A stretch of 64,000 bases of DNA from an uncultured Bacteroidales bacterium (GTDB lineage Bacteria; Bacteroidota; Bacteroidia; Bacteroidales; F082). The notes beneath the pieces are model-generated. The model had not been told where the DNA came from and made no database searches. It saw nothing but the letters and a program-made list of their open reading frames with translations. A program made the position numbers and the translations under genes. Positions 26,601 through 34,911 of this stretch are shown piece by piece (within the stretch, counting starts at the first letter, position 1; each line of letters begins with the position of its first letter). The stretch is taken from contig CAMVCZ010000002.1 in the NCBI GenBank assembly GCA_947166105.1, forward strand, positions 1 through 64,000, written 5' to 3'.

Positions 26601-28358
26601 GAATGGCAGATGGCCACCACGCAAAACGGTGGTTATGAGCCATTTGACTCTACTATGGTGATGCAGTCCAACTTCAATGGCTACTGGATAAAGTTTGTGG
26701 CGCGAAACAATTGCGGCGAGGATTTCATTGGCCCCGTGATGATTACCGTTCTGACGGTTGAAGACCAGTGGCTTGAAACCATCACGGCCTGCGATGCTTA
26801 TACGGTTCCTGAGACAGGCGAAGTTATAACTCAAAGTCAAACGGTTGAATATGAGGTTTTTGAACCTTGCTATCACATCGTTCACCAACCTGTTGAAATC
26901 AATTACAGCAACCATGTGACGGATTCTATCACTTGGTGCCATGAGGAGTATGTTTGGAACGGAATGACCTTCTACCATTCCGACCAAACACAATTTGCCA
27001 CCATTACCCTGAGCAATCAGTTTGGCTGCGATAGCGTTGTGGATTTGAAACTCGACTTTGACGAATACGCCTCCTATACCCACGCCAGAACTGGCTGCGA
27101 TTCATACGTTTGGGAAATGAAGCCCGACCATACCTATACCGAAAGTGCCATCGATTCTGTGTTTGTGCCTGCTGTAGGTCCCGATGATTGCGACACTTGG
27201 TATTATCTCGACCTTACCTTGGGCCACAATACCCTCATCGACGGCGGCGAAAGGACGGAGTGTAGCGGCTTCGTTTGGCATGGCGTGCCTTATTATGAGG
27301 ATGCCGTCATTTATGATTCCTTGCAGACCGCAATCACCCACTGCGACAGCATCATTGCCTACCAATTGAACATCATTGCGCCGAGTTATGGCGAGGAAAG
27401 CATTGTGTCTTGTCGCCCCATTTGGTGGCAAGAGCATTATTGTGAGGAAGAAGGTGATTATCAGCATGTTTTCCAAACAATGCAAGGCTGCGACAGCATC
27501 GTCACCATGCACTTCAGTCTTACGCCTGAGATAGTGAAACAGTTGGATACCTTGGCTTGCGAGGCTTTCTCGTGGTATGGCAATTATTTCAGCGAGAATG
27601 GGCAAGCCTCACACACTTTCCTGACCCCAGCCGGCTGCGACAGTACGGTCTATTTGAATGTGAGTTTCCTCCAAGCGGATATTCTTGATGACGAGCCAGT
27701 CTCGGCGTGCAACTCGTACACTTTCCATGGGATTACCTACGGGCCGGGCATCCACGAAATCTACCATGATACCGTGTTTGCACCAAACGGGTGCATCAGC
27801 GAGATACAATTGCTGAACCTGACCGTTAAGGATTCGGAACAGATGGGAACCATTTCAGGTGCCTCGTCGGTGTATGTGGCTTCCAACCTGATTAGCGGCA
27901 TTTATCGCTACGAGATTGACATGACGGGCTTGACTGACTCCGTTTCTTGGTCGCTGTCCAATTCGGATTGGCAGATTGTGGAATCGGGAAGCGGTTTCTG
28001 CCGCGTTTTGGTCACAACGCCGGGAACTGCCATCCTGACAGCCCGTTTCCAAGTGGAGGAATGTGGCGAGATGGAGCGCACTTTTGTCATCAATGCGGGC
28101 TTCTTCGATGTGGAGGAGATGGAAGGCCGGCAGGTGCAGGTCTATCCTAACCCGACCAAGGGAACGGTACACATCGAGGCCGAAGGCATCGAGAGCGTCC
28201 GCCTGACGAACATGATGGGCCAACTGCTTGAAATGCGCGAATTTGGCCGCGCCGACAGCCTCGAATTGAACCTCAGCGGCTATGTGCCTTCTGTGTATCT
28301 GCTTGAAATCAAAACTGATAGGGGAGTTGCGAAAAAGCGTTTGGTGTTATGTCGATAA
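23646..28358 (+). CDS. large T9SS-secreted protein with Ig-like 'ICAG' repeats
   Basis: A 1570-residue protein; the ATG at 23646 (MKTNIRIVILIMSVLSSFSL..AQ) gives the signal peptide, the one at 23625 is too close to the -7 box. Residues about 30-235 form a jelly-roll-like module ending NDFGLDDISFV, shared with the next T9SS protein. Seven modules of about 85 residues begin with ICAG or a variant (near 337, 422, 512, 595, 679, 871, 958) and contain GSWEI.QT.NG and NDCG; they look Ig-like. Then come Cys-rich 'CDSIV..L' modules (about 1090-1430) and a T9SS type A sorting domain from VQVYPNPTKG (about 1497) to KKRLVLCR. Likely a surface-anchored adhesin or structural protein. Its first 1 kb is visibly AT-richer than the rest. 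Confidence 0.85.
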   Translation: MKTNIRIVILIMSVLSSFSLKAQDNLIPGNISSFNIGTVGNGYANNNLSNVGVSTDYTYTTYENGLIADNATQYYAIGTDARYYSNGHNWLGDYGMFSFGDHTSGTGNYMIVNGSTNSNKKVWEYTVPVTPGTTYHFQAYVTCLFMTPGGMPPMPNFLPKLRLRINDQDVGQEFTVPWENGGQWTFWTESWTAGNNIASAKITIIDNCTNNNGNDFGLDDISFVAETPFSITAVDDNVLLCGLYSLVQIDVLANDIITPSGQQQGATVQVIQAAEHGSAIVLPNSTIIRYQFTQGGYYGGVDQFKYRVTIPHGEFSEAWVYVSTGLPPNVDLIESPGPICAGGPLGINTPSFEPAQGTGQWEYSPTQNGTYSPIPDPNNIPISMNGNYVRFSATNDCGTGSSNSVQISVTNGPTFTGQTPQVQPFCAGTNLTLTPPAFNANGAPIVDQGWVICQTENGEYQPFSLNNILATYNGWYICYMVESSCGSIYSTPKRQLVVNVAPDVTGTLAAPEAICAGEDLTLTIPTYSGNGTGSWEICQTQNGTYQSFNPQNAPSTYNNWYIHYKVSNDCGSDVSNAEQIHVNDAPTIATPATPQAICAGYSFNLTTPTIQNNGSNVTSQGWQIYLNGSWQTLTNSNIPYSYNGCNIRYFAENDCGTTNSASVQVTVNDEPVVGAITAPSGICAGESFSLTAPTVDWRHTNQGTGSWEIAPTSSGEFTALNNNNIPFIYNGYYIRYKAVNGCGTAYSSNVVQVTVYSNAPTYDTITACDVYQWNGQNCNHTGDYQANVQSPEGCQIVAHLHFIMSDAYTETQTVSECGAYYWPKNGVTYNASGNYEYTVESGNPLVCDSIFTLNLTINNAPEILGSLAAPNAVCAGSALQVTAPQYAMNHANGGDAHWEYASSPNGPFTAFDPTTNNLGYGNYYLRFAVVNDCDEAYSNVVPFRVNDKPEVQGHLGAFQVCEGSPLDLPNVNVIWKNESGDMRIREWQMATTQNGGYEPFDSTMVMQSNFNGYWIKFVARNNCGEDFIGPVMITVLTVEDQWLETITACDAYTVPETGEVITQSQTVEYEVFEPCYHIVHQPVEINYSNHVTDSITWCHEEYVWNGMTFYHSDQTQFATITLSNQFGCDSVVDLKLDFDEYASYTHARTGCDSYVWEMKPDHTYTESAIDSVFVPAVGPDDCDTWYYLDLTLGHNTLIDGGERTECSGFVWHGVPYYEDAVIYDSLQTAITHCDSIIAYQLNIIAPSYGEESIVSCRPIWWQEHYCEEEGDYQHVFQTMQGCDSIVTMHFSLTPEIVKQLDTLACEAFSWYGNYFSENGQASHTFLTPAGCDSTVYLNVSFLQADILDDEPVSACNSYTFHGITYGPGIHEIYHDTVFAPNGCISEIQLLNLTVKDSEQMGTISGASSVYVASNLISGIYRYEIDMTGLTDSVSWSLSNSDWQIVESGSGFCRVLVTTPGTAILTARFQVEECGEMERTFVINAGFFDVEEMEGRQVQVYPNPTKGTVHIEAEGIESVRLTNMMGQLLEMREFGRADSLELNLSGYVPSVYLLEIKTDRGVAKKRLVLCR

Positions 28359-28370
28359 TTCCTAATTTTG
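28340..28370 (+). promoter_or_regulatory. TTTG -33 / TAATTTTG -7 promoter of the 883-residue T9SS protein
   Basis: TTTG at 28340-28343 and TAATTTTG at 28363-28370 with a 19-nt spacer; the -33 box lies within the last codons of the upstream gene. The ATG follows after 19 nt. Confidence 0.7.
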
Positions 28371-28389
28371 CCGTCAAAAGTAACAGCGT

Positions 28390-31041
28390 ATGAAAAGAAG
28401 TTTAATATTGTCGTTTGTATTGGGACTGATGGCTTTGTTGGCCCAAGCCCAACCCGTTACCATCACTCCGCCGTCGGCCACTATCGATCCGGGTCAGTCG
28501 GTGACATTGACCGCTTCAGGAGCTATGTATTACCAATGGTCGCCTGCCACGGGACTTTCCACTACTGAAGGGCCAGTCACGGTGGCTTCGCCCGCTGTGA
28601 CGACCACCTACACTTGCGAGGGCTATGCCCCAGGTGCGGAAAGCGTGGTGAACGGCGACTTCAGCCAAGGCAACACGGGCTTCACTTCGGCCTACGAGTA
28701 CAACTCCAACCTTTGGAACGAAGGCACCTATTATGTGGACTCTGATGCGAGCCTGCATCACGAGAACTTCCACGGCTACGGCCACGGCGACAACGGCAAC
28801 TTTATGATGGTCAATGGCGCCATCAGTCCGGGCACCAATGTTTGGACGGAGGAAATCACCGTGGTGCCCAACAAGTATTATGCGTTCTCCACATGGGCCT
28901 GTACCTTGGCGGGAGGTGCATCGCAAGTGGCGCGGCTACAGTTCAGTATCAACGGCAACCAAATCGGCGATATTTTCTCTGCCCCTGATCAAACGATGGT
29001 TTGGCAACAATTCTACGAACTTTGGTACAGCGGCAACTCCACCTCTGCCACCATCACCATCCTGAACCAAAACACGGGCGGCGACGGCAACGACTTCGGC
29101 TTGGACGACATCTCGTTCCGCGAACTCGTTCTTGTTGGAAGTCCGACCTGCACGGTTTATGTAGGTTCCATGACCGCCACGGCCACCGCCGACGACACGG
29201 AACTCTGCGAAGGCGAATCGACCACGCTGCACGCACTGCCTACGGGCGGTAGCGGTAACTACAGTTACAATTGGACACCTGCCAACACTTTGGTCAATCC
29301 CAATGGTCAGCATCCCGTGGCTACGCCTTCCGTGGGCACAACTACCTACACCTGCCAAATCACCGATAATGATTGGGGCGGGTCGCAAAATGTCAGTGTT
29401 ACCCTCGTGGTGCATCCCAACGAGGAGGAGCATGTGTATGAAACCATTTGCGAAGGCGATACCTACGACTTTTATGGTCAAATGGTCAGTGATCCAGACG
29501 TGTATGAACATCACGAGCAAACCCAATTTGGTTGCGACAAGACCATCTATTTGCATCTGGACAATTGGTCAACATACGACGAGATTACCATCACCGCTTA
29601 CATCTGTTCAGGCGAGAGTTACAATTTCTATGGCACTGAATACAGTCAGTCATGCCAAGAGGCCTACACCGACCAAAGCATCCACGGTTGCGACAGCATC
29701 GTCCGCCTCAATCTGACGGTCTATCCGCCCAACGACACTACATTGGTTGACCCGAGCATCTGTATAGGCCAGAGCTATAATTTCCATGGAACACTTTACG
29801 ACCAAGACGGTCAAATCGCCTATTTCGACACCATCGACAACAATGGCTGCCTGAAGGTGGAGAAGTTGGTGCTCACCGTTGACGAGTACCAAATGCCGCC
29901 CGTTGTGAACCAATACGAGTGCTACGAACATGGCTCAACGCCTTCGTGGTATTGGGACAAGACAGGAACGACCTACCATGAAGACACTTACGACGAAATC
30001 ATTCTCGACGACCCCAACGGCGGCTGTCCCATCAAGCATAGGCTGAACCTGAAATTCCACGAGGAATACTACAATGAGGAGAACAAGACGGCCTGCGTGG
30101 AATACTATTGGCCCATCACGGGGCAGACTTATACGGAAAGCCAAAACGGCATCACAAGAACCTTCCATTATGCTTTCGGTGATGTGGAATGTGACAGCAC
30201 ATACGTCCTCAATTTGACCATTGCTGATTATGAAACCGTGGATATTACCGTTGGGGATGATGAGAACTGCAATAGCTACTTTTGGGACCCGCAGGGACTT
30301 CCTTATACAACAGAAGATGCTTACGACCCTGAAAACCATGTTTATACAGAGTCCGGCGAGTATCAAAGAACCTATAAGAACCAGATGGGATGCGACAGCG
30401 TTGTCACTGTCCATGTCGATTTTGAATACACGCCCCATCCGACCGACATCTACCCGATGGATGACGCAAACACGGCTCCGCATTGGGTTGTGACGGCAAC
30501 CGAGTTCCAAATCAACGATTACGATTTCCACCTGTGGGATACCAATCCGCATTGCTCGTGGGATACCGTTTATTGGAGTTTCGACAAGCCCTTGCAGTGG
30601 GTGCTTGAGCCTTTTGGTGAACGCGGGAAATGCTGCAAGGTGTATGTGCTTGAGCATGAGAATGATACCGTTTGGTTGAGTGCCCGTGCCATCAACCGTT
30701 GCGCACCTGAAGGAGGCGTAGAGCAACGGTATTGGTTCGTTTGCTCCTTCTATGGAGTGGACGAAAACGGTCCTGCGTCAGGCTCGGAGGCCTTCGGCTT
30801 CAATGTCGTTCCGAATCCCAACAATGGGCAAATGACGCTTCATTTTGAGCGTCTTACGGGCAAGATTGATGTCAAAGTCTATGACATGAGAGGCGAGTTG
30901 GTTGATATTTTCCAGACTTATAACGGGCTGGAAATGAACACGATGCACTATGATATGAAAGGAAATGCCGACGGCATCTATTTCTTCGTGGCCACGGGCA
31001 AGGAAGGCACGGTGGCACGAAAAGTGGTTGTCGGCAGATAA
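28390..31041 (+). CDS. T9SS-secreted protein with PKD-like and 'CDSI' modules
   Basis: An 883-residue protein with signal peptide MKRSLILSFVLGLMALLAQA. An Ig/PKD-like domain (ITPPSATIDPGQSVTLTASG) precedes a jelly-roll-like module (about 85-240, ending NDFGLDDISF) homologous to the N-terminus of the previous protein. Then come a second PKD-like domain (CEGESTTLHALPTGGSGNYS) and several Cys modules of about 50 residues with paired motifs such as ICSGESYNFYGTEY and CDSIVRLNLTV (starts near 353, 404, 456). The T9SS type A domain begins VVPNPNNGQM (about 804) and ends ARKVVVGR. The shared modules suggest it arose with its neighbour by duplication and domain shuffling. Ligand unknown. Confidence 0.85.
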   Translation: MKRSLILSFVLGLMALLAQAQPVTITPPSATIDPGQSVTLTASGAMYYQWSPATGLSTTEGPVTVASPAVTTTYTCEGYAPGAESVVNGDFSQGNTGFTSAYEYNSNLWNEGTYYVDSDASLHHENFHGYGHGDNGNFMMVNGAISPGTNVWTEEITVVPNKYYAFSTWACTLAGGASQVARLQFSINGNQIGDIFSAPDQTMVWQQFYELWYSGNSTSATITILNQNTGGDGNDFGLDDISFRELVLVGSPTCTVYVGSMTATATADDTELCEGESTTLHALPTGGSGNYSYNWTPANTLVNPNGQHPVATPSVGTTTYTCQITDNDWGGSQNVSVTLVVHPNEEEHVYETICEGDTYDFYGQMVSDPDVYEHHEQTQFGCDKTIYLHLDNWSTYDEITITAYICSGESYNFYGTEYSQSCQEAYTDQSIHGCDSIVRLNLTVYPPNDTTLVDPSICIGQSYNFHGTLYDQDGQIAYFDTIDNNGCLKVEKLVLTVDEYQMPPVVNQYECYEHGSTPSWYWDKTGTTYHEDTYDEIILDDPNGGCPIKHRLNLKFHEEYYNEENKTACVEYYWPITGQTYTESQNGITRTFHYAFGDVECDSTYVLNLTIADYETVDITVGDDENCNSYFWDPQGLPYTTEDAYDPENHVYTESGEYQRTYKNQMGCDSVVTVHVDFEYTPHPTDIYPMDDANTAPHWVVTATEFQINDYDFHLWDTNPHCSWDTVYWSFDKPLQWVLEPFGERGKCCKVYVLEHENDTVWLSARAINRCAPEGGVEQRYWFVCSFYGVDENGPASGSEAFGFNVVPNPNNGQMTLHFERLTGKIDVKVYDMRGELVDIFQTYNGLEMNTMHYDMKGNADGIYFFVATGKEGTVARKVVVGR

Positions 31042-31051
31042 AACATTGATT

Positions 31052-31723
31052 ATGAAGAAGAAAAACATCATTTTGGGTTTGGGGTTGTTTTTGGCGGTAG
31101 GTTTGGCCCTGGGTTCATGCACCAAAAACGATGACAGCACTATTGTTCCCATTGGCACTGAGGATTATGTGAAACCTTTTGCATCGGTAGTGGATTTGGT
31201 TTTTTCGTCGGTTCCCGAAGCGACAAAAACCAAGTTTTTGCAAGACTTTGGCGACCTTCCCGACGGCCCCGTGCCGCCCAAGATCGAGGGAAGTTTCAAG
31301 ATGAGTCCCAAGCAGCGTGTGGCTACCAATACTGGTTTGCCCGTGCCGACGATTGAACAACCTGACCTGTTGCTGCGTTTCTCAAATCAGCACAATGAGT
31401 TGATACAGTTGGACTTGAACGAATCTACTGAGAACTTCTCCGATACTGTGTTTGTTCGCGGCAACGACAATGCATTTACCGTTTATTTCATTGAGAACAA
31501 GTCTTATGAGGTGCCGCTGGACGGGGCAGTGTATCATGTCGTGATGGAGCGTGGTGTCATTATGAAAGGCAAAATGACCGACAGGGGAATTTCAGATTTC
31601 CGTTATGCCACCGTTGTCAAGAAGGCCGAGGATGACTCAGGCGGCCTCATTGACCAGTATGATAGCGGTACCTATTTCATTTATAAAGATGGCGATGGCG
31701 TGGCCGAAAAATTCAATTGGTAA
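31052..31723 (+). CDS. putative lipoprotein of unknown function
   Basis: A 223-residue protein starting MKKKNIILGLGLFLAVGLAL with lipobox GSC. The mature part has no family I recognise; it is acidic with beta-strand patterns (PDLLLRFSNQHNELIQLDLN, VYHVVMERGVIMKGKMTD). The start at 31052 sits 10 bp after the preceding T9SS gene, and the next gene follows 10 bp after its stop, so the three are probably one operon. It may be an envelope partner of the secreted protein or of the beta-barrel; that is inference from gene order. Confidence 0.7.
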   Translation: MKKKNIILGLGLFLAVGLALGSCTKNDDSTIVPIGTEDYVKPFASVVDLVFSSVPEATKTKFLQDFGDLPDGPVPPKIEGSFKMSPKQRVATNTGLPVPTIEQPDLLLRFSNQHNELIQLDLNESTENFSDTVFVRGNDNAFTVYFIENKSYEVPLDGAVYHVVMERGVIMKGKMTDRGISDFRYATVVKKAEDDSGGLIDQYDSGTYFIYKDGDGVAEKFNW

Positions 31724-31733
31724 ATTTGGTGTT

Positions 31734-32552
31734 ATGAGAAAGTGTTTGATAATCATAGGGATAGTTCTTGGTCTTGGCTTGGTTGCGGAAGCGCAGATGC
31801 AGCAGAAGGCAACGGAAAGCAAAGCAATTGCCATAGGCATCAAAGGCGGGGTCAATATTCCTCGAATGTATTATTTTCGCAATAAGCCGTTGAGTCAATT
31901 GCCTCAGAATGTTGCTTTTACACCGATGGGAGGTCTGTTCATCGATATTCCTTTGGGCGATGCTTCCATTGTTTCGCCTGAGTTCGTCTATCTAAAACGC
32001 GGCACCGACCTTTCCTATGAGCATCGTTCAGGCATGATGGTACATTACACGATGTCAGTTCATTACGTTGATTTTCGCTTGCCTTTTGAGTTTCGTTTGC
32101 CCGTGAAACCCTATTTCCAGCCTTATCTTGTGGCTGGCGCCGAAGTTGGGATGCGCTTGGGCGGACAGATTCACATGGACCGCACTGCGCCCGCCGCATT
32201 AGACCAAACCATCAATGTGGGCGATGCCAACATGGGCTTGATTCATGCAGGCGCGTTTGCAGGTGTGGGCATTCGCAGCAGGATTCCTTTAGGTAGCCGC
32301 GACTTGATTATAAAGTTCAGTGCCTCAGTACATCAAGGCTTGCTTGATACTTATTCCAAGGCCGAAAAAGAGGGAAGCGTGCCAGCCCAGAATGTCAATG
32401 CCTACCAACCGAAAGGATCCCGTTTGCCGCAAGGTTTGGAGGTTTGTTTGGGCATTGCCTTGCCGCTTGAGCGCATTGACGATGCTTGCTCGACCTTTTC
32501 CGGCGACCGCTATCGTCGCAAAAGCAGTCGGGGCAGATTGTTCGGTTTCTGA
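31734..32552 (+). CDS. PorT-like outer-membrane beta-barrel protein
   Basis: A 272-residue protein, signal MRKCLIIIGIVLGLGLVAEA. The motifs AIGIKGGVNIPRMYYF, GLFIDIPLGD, SIVSPEFVYLKRGTDL, VDFRLPFEFRLP, YLVAGAEVGMRLGGQI and LIHAGAFAGVGIRSRIP follow the outer-membrane beta-barrel (PorT/PF13568-like) pattern. The C-terminal 35 residues (DDACSTFSGDRYRRKSSRGR) extend beyond the last expected strand and are basic. The ATG at 31734 is the one that gives a signal peptide. Function unknown; PorT itself serves T9SS, but this relative need not. Confidence 0.75.
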   Translation: MRKCLIIIGIVLGLGLVAEAQMQQKATESKAIAIGIKGGVNIPRMYYFRNKPLSQLPQNVAFTPMGGLFIDIPLGDASIVSPEFVYLKRGTDLSYEHRSGMMVHYTMSVHYVDFRLPFEFRLPVKPYFQPYLVAGAEVGMRLGGQIHMDRTAPAALDQTINVGDANMGLIHAGAFAGVGIRSRIPLGSRDLIIKFSASVHQGLLDTYSKAEKEGSVPAQNVNAYQPKGSRLPQGLEVCLGIALPLERIDDACSTFSGDRYRRKSSRGRLFGF

Positions 32553-32561
32553 AGATTTCGT

Positions 32562-32569
32562 ATTTTTGC
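32562..32569 (+). promoter_or_regulatory. TATTTTTG -7 element of the BatA-like gene
   Basis: TATTTTTG lies 20 nt before the ATG at 32590, just after the stop of the beta-barrel gene. Confidence 0.55.
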
Positions 32570-32589
32570 GCCTCGAAATGAATTGACCG

Positions 32590-34614
32590 ATGCGTTTCCT
32601 TTATCCGAATATGCTTTGGGGCCTGTTCGCCCTGCTGATTCCCATCCTCATCCACTTGTTCAACTTCAGGCGGCACAAGTTGGTGTATTTCAGCAATACC
32701 GCCGTGTTGCGCAACATCCAACAGGAAAACGCCAAGACCCGCAAGTTGAAATATTTGGTCACGCTGCTGCTGCGATGCTTGTTCATTGCGGCAATGGTAC
32801 TGGCTTTTGCCTTTCCGTATCAGCCTGAAAAACAGTTGAATGTAAACGCATCAGATAACCTCATCGGCATTTACATCGACAATTCGATGAGCATGAAGGG
32901 ACAGTCGCAGCGCACCACTTTGATTGAGGATGCGCGGCAGTCGGCGCGTGATTTGGTACACAAACTCAATCCTTCCAACCGTTACTTGCTGATGACCAAC
33001 AGTTTCGAGATCCAGAACGAGTACCCGATGAACCAAGAGGAGATGCTCGACCAACTCGACCGCATGAATACGGACGGCGCACCCGTGCCGATGGGGGAGG
33101 TGATGGACCGGTTTGAAATGTTGGCCAAACAACACGGATTTTCTACTTCAACATTGTTTGTTTATTCTGATTTTCAAGAGAATACTTTCGATTTGACCGC
33201 AGCCAAGGCAGATACTACGATGCAAGTCGTTGTGGTGCCGATGCTGCCCGAGTTTACGAGCAACATTTACATTGATTCGGTGTGGTTGGCTTCGCCCATC
33301 GTGCAAGTCGGCTTGACCAATGATTTGATGGTTCGCATTGTGAATCAAGGAGGTAAGGAAGTGAAAGGCCTGCCTGTCAACTTCACGATGAACGGAACGA
33401 TGGCAGCCTCCACGACAGTCGATTTGGAGAAAAACGGCACGGCTGAAATCGGGATGCAGTTTGTGTTGGAGAACAACGGCGAGCAGCGTTGCAGTGTTTC
33501 CCTGATGGACCATCCCATCACTTTCGATGATGCCTACGACTTCGTAATCAGCGTGAAACCAAGCCTTTCGGTGATTGAATTAGGCACGGAAAGTTCCGCT
33601 TGTTCCCTGCTTTTCGATGACGATGAGCAATTCAAATATGCTTTGATGGAGCCTTCGCGCTTCGATTTGGCCGCGATTGCAAAAGCCCAGTTGCTGATTG
33701 TGAACGAAACCGCCGTGATGAATGAAACTTTGCAGCAAACCTTGTTGGATGCCGTTTCGGAGGGTGCCAGCCTTATGGTGTTTCCTTCGGTTGACGACCC
33801 GAAAAACAACCGCTATCTCTATGGAAAACTTGGACTTACATTGATGGAAGCCGACACAAACAGCACGTCGGTTGAGGATTTGGCTTTGCAGCACGCCTTC
33901 TTCAGCGACATGATTCTCGACTTGCCCCAACATCCCGACCTGCCCAAGGTGAAACAACATATCCGCCTGAAAACCAATGGTCTTGCCACACCTTTGCTGA
34001 CCTTGCAGAACGCCGACCCGCTCTTGATGATGGAAACAGTGGGGAAGGGGCAGGCCTTTGTGATGGCCACCGCTTTGAACCCGATTTGGAGCGACTTGGC
34101 CGACAATGCCATTTTCGTTCCGATGATGGTCAAAATGGCTTTCATGGGCGGCAAGATGGACAAGATGTCCTTCACCATTGGAATGGATAAAATGCTTGTT
34201 TTGAGCGATTTGAACCTCGAAGGCGATCGTCGTTTCCTCTTTTCCAATGCCGAGCGCACATTTGAATTGATGCCCGCCTCGGAGGTCAGAAACGGCAAAG
34301 TTTATCTTTATCTGAACGACAATCTGCCCGAATCCGGCTTTTACGATTTGCTTGTCAATGATACTTTGAATCGTGTCACCGCTTGGAACGAGAGCCGTAT
34401 TGAATCCAAAATGGTCTTCGCCGACCGCAACGACATTGAGCCACAATTCAAAAAGGCAGATTTCAATGTTGCCGCCGTTTTGGACACCTCCGACTTCGCC
34501 ACCGCCGACCTCGTTGAAGCTATGGCGCACCAGTCCTCGCAATGGAAACTATTTGCCTTGATTGCTTTGTTGGCGTTGTTGGGCGAGATTGCCGTTTTGC
34601 GGTTTTGGAAGTGA
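32590..34614 (+). CDS. BatA N-terminal domain / VWA-like membrane protein
   Basis: A 674-residue membrane protein. The N-terminus MRFLYPNMLWGLFALLIPIL and IHLFNFRRHKLVYFSNTAVL is the aerotolerance BatA N-terminal domain, followed by a second helix (LLLRCLFIAAMVLAFAFPY). IGIYIDNSMSMKGQ is a von Willebrand factor A-like metal-site sequence (DxSxS, here DNSMS). A large periplasmic region follows with a CARDB-like section (VRIVNQGGKEVKGLPVNFTM) and a GATase1-like section, ending in a C-terminal helix (LFALIALLALLGEIAVLRF). This architecture is common in Bacteroidetes; the role is unknown, possibly envelope stress. It is monocistronic, with its own promoter and a REP relic behind it. Confidence 0.85.
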   Translation: MRFLYPNMLWGLFALLIPILIHLFNFRRHKLVYFSNTAVLRNIQQENAKTRKLKYLVTLLLRCLFIAAMVLAFAFPYQPEKQLNVNASDNLIGIYIDNSMSMKGQSQRTTLIEDARQSARDLVHKLNPSNRYLLMTNSFEIQNEYPMNQEEMLDQLDRMNTDGAPVPMGEVMDRFEMLAKQHGFSTSTLFVYSDFQENTFDLTAAKADTTMQVVVVPMLPEFTSNIYIDSVWLASPIVQVGLTNDLMVRIVNQGGKEVKGLPVNFTMNGTMAASTTVDLEKNGTAEIGMQFVLENNGEQRCSVSLMDHPITFDDAYDFVISVKPSLSVIELGTESSACSLLFDDDEQFKYALMEPSRFDLAAIAKAQLLIVNETAVMNETLQQTLLDAVSEGASLMVFPSVDDPKNNRYLYGKLGLTLMEADTNSTSVEDLALQHAFFSDMILDLPQHPDLPKVKQHIRLKTNGLATPLLTLQNADPLLMMETVGKGQAFVMATALNPIWSDLADNAIFVPMMVKMAFMGGKMDKMSFTIGMDKMLVLSDLNLEGDRRFLFSNAERTFELMPASEVRNGKVYLYLNDNLPESGFYDLLVNDTLNRVTAWNESRIESKMVFADRNDIEPQFKKADFNVAAVLDTSDFATADLVEAMAHQSSQWKLFALIALLALLGEIAVLRFWK

Positions 34615-34628
34615 GGCGGCGTGAAACG

Positions 34629-34699
34629 CGGGGATTGAAATTCCCCGATGTGGTAGGGTCGCCCTTTGACTTCGTCGAATCTGCGATTTCAGGGCTTTG
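34629..34699. repeat. solitary REP relic of the 139-bp family
   Basis: GGGGATTGAAATTCCCC and GGGTCGCCCTTT..TTTCAGGGCTTT match the array at 37391-38002, but about 25 bp (core GACTTCGTCGAATCTGCG) interrupt the CCCTTTCAGGG palindrome. The same insert occurs inverted near 38650. In the remainder of the 34615-34911 gap I see only AT-rich DNA and the promoters below. Confidence 0.75.
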
Positions 34700-34857
34700 A
34701 TAGCCATTTTGCGGTTAATAGTCCGCAAAAGATGAATTTGTTTATCACGAATTTAATCATAAACTATTATTCCTGAAAAATTTGTGGGTAATTCATGGAA
34801 ATTCGTGTAAAAACAAAATACTATTAACCTGTACCGCGATTTGAAACAACCAACCTC

Positions 34858-34897
34858 TATTTTTGCAGTGTAATTTGACGAAAAACCTTTACCTTTG
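34858..34897 (+). promoter_or_regulatory. two tandem -7 elements (TATTTTTG, TACCTTTG) before the adenine methyltransferase gene
   Basis: TATTTTTG at 34858-34865 and TACCTTTG at 34890-34897; the second lies 14 nt from the ATG. No -33 box sits at ideal spacing for either. Confidence 0.45.
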
Positions 34898-34911
34898 CAA
34901 AAACTTCCGCT